Shown in pieces: positions 42,079-46,434 of a stretch of DNA of 46,434 nt. This DNA comes from Eubacterium sp. (GTDB lineage Bacteria > Bacillota > Clostridia > Lachnospirales > Lachnospiraceae). The position numbers and the translations under genes are program-made. The notes beneath the pieces were generated by a model. It saw only the letters and a list, made by a program, of their open reading frames with translations. It made no database searches and was not told where the DNA came from. The stretch covers positions 1 to 46,434 of the forward strand of contig JAFXZW010000099.1 in NCBI GenBank assembly GCA_017541035.1, in the 5' to 3' direction. Position 1 is the first letter of the stretch; every line of letters begins with the position of its first letter.

Positions 42079-43560
42079 ATGCGGGAATGGACGCGTGAAG
42101 AGAAGTACAGGTATCTGAAGGATCCACAGGAGCTGACGGAGCTATACGGAAGGATCCGGGGCTCCGTGTATCGCCAGACATTTCACAATCAGGCGGTTAC
42201 CGGTCTGATGAATGACCCCAACGGTTTTGTATGGTTTGATAACCGCTGGCACCTCTTCTATCAATGGTGCCCATGGGGTGCCGTACACGGTCTGAAGCAC
42301 TGGTATCACATCGTTTCGAAGGATCTTATCACGTGGAAGAATCTGGGAGTCTGTCTGCTTCCCGATCAGGGGGATGGATACGATAATAAGGGTGTATACT
42401 CCGGTTCGGCCATGCCCATACGGGATAAGATCTATCTGTACTATACGGGAAATCACAGGGATGCGGACTGGACACGGCATGCCTATACCTGTCTGGCCCG
42501 TCTGGGAAATGACGGTTGGCCGGAGAAATACCCTTTGCCGCTTTTCGGATCTCATCCGGATTATACGGAGCATCAGAGAGATCCGAAGATCATCTGTCTG
42601 CCGGACAGGGAAGACTATTATATGATCATCGGAGCCCAGACAAAGGAAAAGAGGGGATGCGCGCTGATCTACCATTCCGAGGATCTGCAGCACGGCTGGG
42701 AGTTTGCCGGTGAACTGACGGTTCCCGGTTATGAAGCCTTCGGAGATATGTGGGAGTGTCCCTCCATAGAGAGGATCGGCGGAAGGGATGTCTTTCTTTT
42801 CTGCCCGCAGCATCTTACGCTGCCGGGACGGGGTGACAGTCGTAATCACAATGGCTATATTATGGGAACGATGGATTGGGAAAGCCTGACTTTTACACCG
42901 GACGGGCAGTTCCATGTGCTGGATTTTGGCTTTGATTCCTATGCTGCAGCCTGCGCCAACAACATTGAGGACGCGGACAAGGCCATATTGATCGCCTGGA
43001 TGGGCGTACCGGATGTCAGCTACCCTACGGATGAAGAGGATTGGGCAGGATGTCTTACACTGCCCCGGGAACTTACGGTAAGGGGAAGGCGTCTGATCCA
43101 GCAGCCGCTTCCGGAGCTGAAGAAGCTGCGGGGGGAAAAGATCATTCCCACGCCGGACGCGAAGGGCTGCTGTGCTCTTCCCTATGCGGCGGAGCTGGAA
43201 ATGGACTGCCGGGCCGGGGATGTCTGTGTTCACCTTTTTACGGATGAAGAGGGGAAGGGTGGTTTGGAGATCCGCTATGATGATAAGGGGAGGGAAATAA
43301 CGGTTGACCGGAGCGGTCTTCGGACTCAGTTTAATGTACAGGAGGGAGCATTCCGAAAGCGTCCGTTGGAAAATGGTCTTTCCCATCTGCGGATCTTTAT
43401 CGACCGGAGTTCGGTTGAAATATTTGTAAATGACGGAGATGCGGTCTTCACCTCAAGGGTATTTCCAAAGAAGGAGGAGCATTTCTTCCGGATGGAAGGA
43501 GATCTGTTCCCACGGCTTTGGGAGCTGCGTCCTGCGGTGAAGGAGGAATTTCTGATCTGA
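42079..43560 (+). CDS. scrB: sucrose-6-phosphate hydrolase (GH32)
   Basis: The 493-residue GH32 enzyme hydrolyses sucrose-6-phosphate to glucose-6-phosphate and fructose. The nucleophile is D46 in MNDPNG, the transition-state stabiliser D168 in QRDPK and the acid/base E226 in WECPS. A C-terminal beta-sandwich ends with FIDRSSVEIFVNDG. There is no signal peptide, which fits an intracellular substrate delivered by the PTS. ATG at 42079 follows AAGGAG. Confidence 0.94.
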   Translation: MREWTREEKYRYLKDPQELTELYGRIRGSVYRQTFHNQAVTGLMNDPNGFVWFDNRWHLFYQWCPWGAVHGLKHWYHIVSKDLITWKNLGVCLLPDQGDGYDNKGVYSGSAMPIRDKIYLYYTGNHRDADWTRHAYTCLARLGNDGWPEKYPLPLFGSHPDYTEHQRDPKIICLPDREDYYMIIGAQTKEKRGCALIYHSEDLQHGWEFAGELTVPGYEAFGDMWECPSIERIGGRDVFLFCPQHLTLPGRGDSRNHNGYIMGTMDWESLTFTPDGQFHVLDFGFDSYAAACANNIEDADKAILIAWMGVPDVSYPTDEEDWAGCLTLPRELTVRGRRLIQQPLPELKKLRGEKIIPTPDAKGCCALPYAAELEMDCRAGDVCVHLFTDEEGKGGLEIRYDDKGREITVDRSGLRTQFNVQEGAFRKRPLENGLSHLRIFIDRSSVEIFVNDGDAVFTSRVFPKKEEHFFRMEGDLFPRLWELRPAVKEEFLI

Positions 43561-43570
43561 GAGCGGTATT

Positions 43571-43654
43571 TCAGACAATGCAATTTGTCAGAATACCGGC
43601 CGTAACAACGGTGAGTATTGCGATTAATAGTCTGATTTCGATTCTTTTTCTCAT
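43571..43654 (-). CDS. possible 27-residue hydrophobic peptide
   Basis: An ATG at 43654 on the minus strand is preceded by a good AGAGGTG site at normal distance. It opens a 27-codon frame beginning MRKRIEIRLL, then a hydrophobic stretch ending TNCIV. A basic head followed by one membrane span resembles small membrane peptides or type-I-toxin-like products. Its promoter is uncertain. It runs against scrB with its stop 10 bases from the scrB stop. It could be chance. Confidence 0.35.
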   Translation of the reverse strand: MRKRIEIRLLIAILTVVTAGILTNCIV

Positions 43655-43777
43655 GCAAACACCTCTTTCTGTTATAGCGTATTTTGTCATATCGCCCGGA
43701 ATTCCGGGGGAAGTATCGGATTTTGCGGTATACTAACACGCGAAAATGACTTTAAAGTGACTAAAAAGAAAATTTTG

Positions 43778-43806
43778 TGTGACAATACTGTGACATTGTG
43801 TATGAT
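43778..43806 (+). promoter_or_regulatory. promoter of small membrane protein gene
   Basis: TGTGAC (43778-43783), a 17-base spacer and TATGAT (43801-43806). A GTGTGACA string overlaps the -35 box and also occurs just before the promoter at 44202. The rest of 43561-43874 holds only the possible small peptide. Confidence 0.45.
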
Positions 43807-43874
43807 AAGCTAACCTCATCAGAAGCAAAGCCCGCTCCGAACGGGTGATACAGGCAGAAAAGGAGGATAAGGCG

Positions 43875-44096
43875 ATGTCAGGAGAGAAGATGGGAATCAG
43901 AATAGCATTATTGATTGTTTTGCTTCAGACAGTTTTTATTTATTTCGGCTTTTCGATCTATCTGGTGGCGATCCGGAATGGCATGTCATTCGGTGCGGCT
44001 CTTCTGAGACCTGAACCTCTGATCATGGCGGTGATCGCGATCGCAGCTGACCTGATCATGGTCCTGAGAAAACGCCGGAGAGTAAGAGTGGCTTAA
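43875..44096 (+). CDS. 73-residue two-span membrane protein
   Basis: The start at 43875 follows AGGAGG. Two hydrophobic segments (about 7-29 and 44-64) are separated by a short polar loop (AIRNGMSFG), and the protein ends in a strongly basic LRKRRRVRVA, placing the C-terminus inside. No family is recognised. It is a single-gene unit between its own promoter and terminator. Confidence 0.7.
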   Translation: MSGEKMGIRIALLIVLLQTVFIYFGFSIYLVAIRNGMSFGAALLRPEPLIMAVIAIAADLIMVLRKRRRVRVA

Positions 44097-44113
44097 CTGA
44101 TGTGAGAGAGAGG

Positions 44114-44145
44114 GAAGAGACGGCTTCAGGGTCGTCTCTTCTTTT
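44114..44145 (+). terminator. terminator of the small membrane protein gene
   Basis: GAAGAGACG (44114-44122) pairs with CGTCTCTTC (44133-44141), followed by TTTT. Confidence 0.8.
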
Positions 44146-44201
44146 ATACGGGCGACCGGGCGGGAAGCTCGGATTTTTATAGGTTAGTGCAAGTGTGACA
44201 G

Positions 44202-44230
44202 TTCACAAAAAAGAAATTTTATGATACGAT
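44202..44230 (+). promoter_or_regulatory. promoter of the 325-residue membrane protein gene
   Basis: TTCACA (44202-44207), a 17-base spacer and TACGAT (44225-44230). Transcription would start just before the dispersed repeat copy at 44249, placing the repeat's hairpin in the 5' leader. Confidence 0.5.
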
Positions 44231-44248
44231 AGATACGTGTATTTCGGG

Positions 44249-44330
44249 TGACGGGAGCCGTGAGTGTTCTCGCAGCACATTGCACACGTAGTGTGCGTGC
44301 TGCGAAGCATCAATACCTTTGACCCCAGCA
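44249..44330. repeat. dispersed structured repeat, copy 2
   Basis: It matches 23416-23510 closely and keeps the TCGCAGCAC/GTGCTGCGA hairpin. The GCACAC/GTGTGC inner pair is kept, and the loop differs (GTA instead of ACA). Here it lies directly before the ribosome-binding site of the next gene. Confidence 0.85.
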
Positions 44331-44353
44331 TTATAAAATTAAAGGAGGAGAGT

Positions 44354-45331
44354 ATGACAAATAAGGAAATTTACAAAAAGACGCTTGTTTTTTCCGTAAA
44401 GCGCCTGCTTTTCAACACGTTGTGTATCGTGATCGTTGCGGTTCTTGCAACGGTAGGCTTCGTGCTTTTGGAAAAGCTGAGTGACAAGGGTCTGATCGGT
44501 CTGGGAATCGGTCTTGTTCTTGGTATCATCATCGTTGCGGTGCTGGCTCATTTCATGGCATATACCTATCAGGCCGGACAGATCGCCATGATGACCAGAG
44601 CTGTGACGGAGGGCAGTCTTCCGGATGATGTATACGGGGAAGGCAAAAGGATCGTAAAGGAGAAGTTCCTGACGGTTGCTATTTACTATGCGGCCACAAG
44701 GATCATCAAGAGGATTTTTGATGAGATCGGAAAGCTGATCACCGGTGCCGGAAAGGCAATTGGCGGTGATACCGGTGAGGGGATCGCAGGTGCGATCAAC
44801 ATCGGAATCCAGGTTGTGATCGGTTTCCTCAGCGACTGCTGTCTCGGATGGGTTTTCTTCCGGAAGGATCTGAGCTCCGGCAGGGCAACTCTTGAGGGAG
44901 CGGGAATCTTCTTCAAACATGGCAAGACCCTGATCAGGAATCTGGGACGTATCTTCGGTATGGGTATTGCATCGCTGGCACTGATCGGCGGAGCCTTCTT
45001 CGGTATCTTCTACCTCATTTTCTCCAGCTTCCCGGAAATGTTCCGCGGTCTTTCCAATGAGATCGTGCAGGTGGTACAGAAGGAGGGCGAGCAGGTAAGT
45101 ATCTGGATCTCCGATCCCGGACATTTGGGAATCATCATTGCAGGTGTTCTGGCTTTCATTATCTGGCTCATTATCCACGGCGCATTTATTCGTCCTTTCA
45201 TTCTGGTAGGCGTACTCCGGAATTACATGGAAGCCGGTATGGCTCATATCCCGACTGAGTCCGAGCTGGCTGAGGTAGCACAGAAGTCCAGGAAATTCGC
45301 GGATCTGCAAAAGGAAGTCGATAAAGCGTAA
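44354..45331 (+). CDS. 325-residue polytopic membrane protein of unknown function
   Basis: Hydrophobic segments lie at about 17-38, 48-72, 205-235 and 270-300, with an amphipathic Gly/Ile-rich part around 125-165 (AGKAIGGDTGEGIAGAINIG). No transporter or enzyme motif is recognisable. The start at 44354 follows AAAGGAGGAG. Its 5' leader carries the second dispersed repeat. The broken ABC-exporter gene begins 16 bases after its stop, so the two were probably one operon before that gene was disrupted. Confidence 0.75.
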   Translation: MTNKEIYKKTLVFSVKRLLFNTLCIVIVAVLATVGFVLLEKLSDKGLIGLGIGLVLGIIIVAVLAHFMAYTYQAGQIAMMTRAVTEGSLPDDVYGEGKRIVKEKFLTVAIYYAATRIIKRIFDEIGKLITGAGKAIGGDTGEGIAGAINIGIQVVIGFLSDCCLGWVFFRKDLSSGRATLEGAGIFFKHGKTLIRNLGRIFGMGIASLALIGGAFFGIFYLIFSSFPEMFRGLSNEIVQVVQKEGEQVSIWISDPGHLGIIIAGVLAFIIWLIIHGAFIRPFILVGVLRNYMEAGMAHIPTESELAEVAQKSRKFADLQKEVDKA

Positions 45332-45346
45332 AGGAGTTAAACGCTA

Positions 45347-45515
45347 ATGAAATCGATTCTTTCCAGAGTCAAATTCAATAAAAAGCAAATGACTGTCATG
45401 ATCGCTTTGTCTGTTTTAGCGTGTGTAACCAATATTATCTCTACGAATATCGCTGCGAAGCTGACAACCAGATTCGCAGCGGATCTTCGTAAGGAGGTAT
45501 TCTACAAGGTTCAGG
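45347..45515 (+). pseudogene. truncated ABC exporter (permease N-terminus)
   Basis: About 56 residues remain. A start (MKSILSRVKFNKKQ) is followed by one hydrophobic segment and AAKLTTRFAADLRKEVFYKVQ, the coupling-region string of ABC exporter half-transporters (FARDLRKKVFEKV type). In intact proteins about 50 more residues separate the start from this string, so an internal deletion is likely. At 45516 the reading frame enters the duplicated RiPP segment and stops at 45562. No ATPase domain is present. Confidence 0.65.
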
Positions 45516-45838
45516 CTATTATATTTTTACAGACTATTATCCCAGACTCATCCAGCAGCTAAAAGTATCACCGCCGGTATTACCTCCGGCTACCAGTTCA
45601 AGCTCATCAAAAGAGAGATCTTCATCCTCACCTTGCATGCCTTCAAGGAAGCTCATCAGCTCATCCGTCGTAGCATTGCAGTCATGCTGCTTCAAGAATT
45701 CATCAACCTTTCCCTTTTGGGACGCTTCCTTTAATTCTTCCTTAAGCGCCTCACTTGCCATCACCTCATTGTACAGTTCCTGAATCGTCTTCATCTTTTA
45801 GTCCCTTTCTTCATGTAGCTTATTATTACTATTTTTCT
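45516..45838. repeat. direct duplication, copy A (contains RiPP precursor gene 1)
   Basis: This 323-bp segment and 45868-46198 share the same ends: CTATTATATTTTTACAGAC on the left and TTATTACTATTTTTCT on the right. They are nearly identical apart from the core-coding part. The left end is also the point where the ABC-exporter gene is cut. Confidence 0.85.
45537..45794 (-). CDS. Nif11-type leader RiPP precursor 1
   Basis: The 85-residue peptide has a 71-residue Nif11-like leader (MKTIQELYNEVMASEALKEE..., with EELKEASQKGKVDEF and DELMSFLEG) ending in LELVAGG, the double-glycine cleavage site. The core of 14 residues, NTGGDTFSCWMSLG, has one Cys and several Thr/Ser, so at most one thioether ring or a heterocycle is possible. 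Nif11-type leaders direct ribosomal peptides to modification enzymes and a peptidase-exporter. None is complete in this window. The site before the ATG is AAAGGGAC, weaker than that of copy 2. Confidence 0.85.
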   Translation of the reverse strand: MKTIQELYNEVMASEALKEELKEASQKGKVDEFLKQHDCNATTDELMSFLEGMQGEDEDLSFDELELVAGGNTGGDTFSCWMSLG

Positions 45839-45867
45839 CTACCTTAGGAGACCTCAATAATACATAA

Positions 45868-46198
45868 CTATTATATTTTTACAGACTATTATTGATTACA
45901 TCCCCCAAATAGCAGTAACCAGTTTTTTTGCCGTCATCCGCACCTCCTGCTACCAGTTCAAGCTCATCAAGAGAGAGATCTTCATCCTCACTCTGCACAC
46001 CCTCAAGGAAGCTCATCAGCTCGTCCATCGTTGCATTGCAGTCATGCTGCTTCAAGAATTCTTCAACCTTTCCCTTTTGGGACGCTTCCTTTAATTCTTC
46101 CTTAAGCGCCTCACTTGCCATCACCTCATTGTACAGTTCCTGAATCGTCTTCATCTTTTAGCTCCTTTCTTCATGTCACTTATTATTACTATTTTTCT
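45868..46198. repeat. direct duplication, copy B (contains RiPP precursor gene 2)
   Basis: This is the second copy of the segment described at 45516-45838. It is longer because its core-coding part is longer. A 29-bp spacer separates the copies. Confidence 0.85.
45879..46154 (-). CDS. Nif11-type leader RiPP precursor 2
   Basis: The 91-residue peptide's leader (71 residues) differs from that of precursor 1 at only a few positions (KVEEF for KVDEF, NATMDE for NATTDE, EGVQSE for EGMQGE, LSLDE for LSFDE). The core is unrelated: 20 residues, ADDGKKTGYCYLGDVINNSL, again with one Cys. The last residues and stop are read from the conserved right flank of the duplication, so the core has extended into sequence that is non-coding in copy 1. 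AAAGGAG stands before the ATG. Confidence 0.85.
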   Translation of the reverse strand: MKTIQELYNEVMASEALKEELKEASQKGKVEEFLKQHDCNATMDELMSFLEGVQSEDEDLSLDELELVAGGADDGKKTGYCYLGDVINNSL

Positions 46199-46264
46199 AT
46201 TCAGCGCCTCTGTCCTTTCTATGCTCCGGATAGGATCCGAAGTCGCGGGGCAGTTACCACTATC

Positions 46265-46362
46265 GTATCAAGGCATATACAAGGCAGTAAAGCTTGATAC
46301 CATTTAGGTATAGCAATCAAACCCTAAACAGTGTCGCTCGAACGTGTATCAAATTGTTGATA
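46265..46362. promoter_or_regulatory. cluster of TATCAA/TTGATA sites upstream of precursor 2
   Basis: GTATCAAG (46265-46272) and CTTGATAC (46293-46300) form an inverted pair, and TATCAA-ATTG-TTGATA (46347-46362) is a perfect palindrome. All lie in the presumed promoter region of the RiPP genes, which read leftward. They look like operator sites. No clear -35/-10 pair was found, and the remaining bases to the window end show no gene. Confidence 0.4.
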
Positions 46363-46434
46363 TGTTCAGGGGGAGCACCGGCATGAGACGTCCTGTTAGC
46401 TGAACTTAGCGTTCGTACTCAAAACAGTCCGCCG

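Overview
The window looks like chromosome of a Firmicute, most likely a member of the Lachnospiraceae. The evidence is moderate GC content, strong AGGAGG ribosome-binding sites, sigma-A-type promoters, choline-binding-type GW/YY wall-binding repeats with the gut-clostridial C-terminal module (GYWLNxNGTWTY), XRE-Uma2 proteins, zinc-ribbon/low-complexity membrane proteins and Nif11-type RiPP leaders. Genus and species cannot be read from the sequence.

Layout. 1-1.1 kb is an accessory scar: IS21-like end repeats, a PD-(D/E)XK nuclease fragment and eight exact-period 74-bp tandem repeats. 1.3-9.4 kb carries an XRE-Uma2 protein, a zinc-ribbon membrane protein, argS, an extragenic palindrome array, a soluble histidine kinase whose start overlaps a D,D-carboxypeptidase with a long arginine-rich tail, and trmB. 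A tRNA-Lys(CTT) follows at 9.57 kb, with a large multi-arm palindrome behind it. 10-13.6 kb holds three secreted or anchored proteins sharing an NCTGF...DCH cysteine-peptidase-like core. 13.8-19.1 kb is a signalling operon: a REC-GGDEF diguanylate cyclase and a 1296-residue hybrid kinase with two sensor halves. 19.2-27.2 kb has a 1347-residue protein of unknown family, a CHAP/X2-like/wall-binding protein and a MATE exporter. 27.5-29.6 kb has a CaCA antiporter and DAHP synthase. 29.7-32.6 kb has an AT-rich AAA ATPase gene and a second zinc-ribbon/low-complexity membrane protein.

32.7-43.6 kb is a sucrose PTS regulon: enzyme I; an amylosucrase-type GH13, a LacI/ScrR-type regulator and a HAD phosphatase; then EIIBCA and HPr; then fructokinase and sucrose-6-phosphate hydrolase. 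Two near-identical palindromic operators of the LacI/CcpA type (TGWAARCGYTWNCW) lie just after the -10 boxes of the two internal promoters. The inferred pathway is sucrose entry as sucrose-6-phosphate, cleavage to glucose-6-phosphate plus fructose, and fructose phosphorylation, with the GH13 enzyme as a possible second fate for unphosphorylated sucrose. Between ptsH and scrK is a two-copy, 113-nt-period multi-hairpin element whose stems differ in sequence but keep pairing.

The right end (43.8-46.4 kb) has two unknown membrane proteins, a broken ABC-exporter gene, and a direct duplication carrying two Nif11-type RiPP precursor genes with near-identical leaders and unrelated short cores. Their modification enzymes, if any, lie outside the window.
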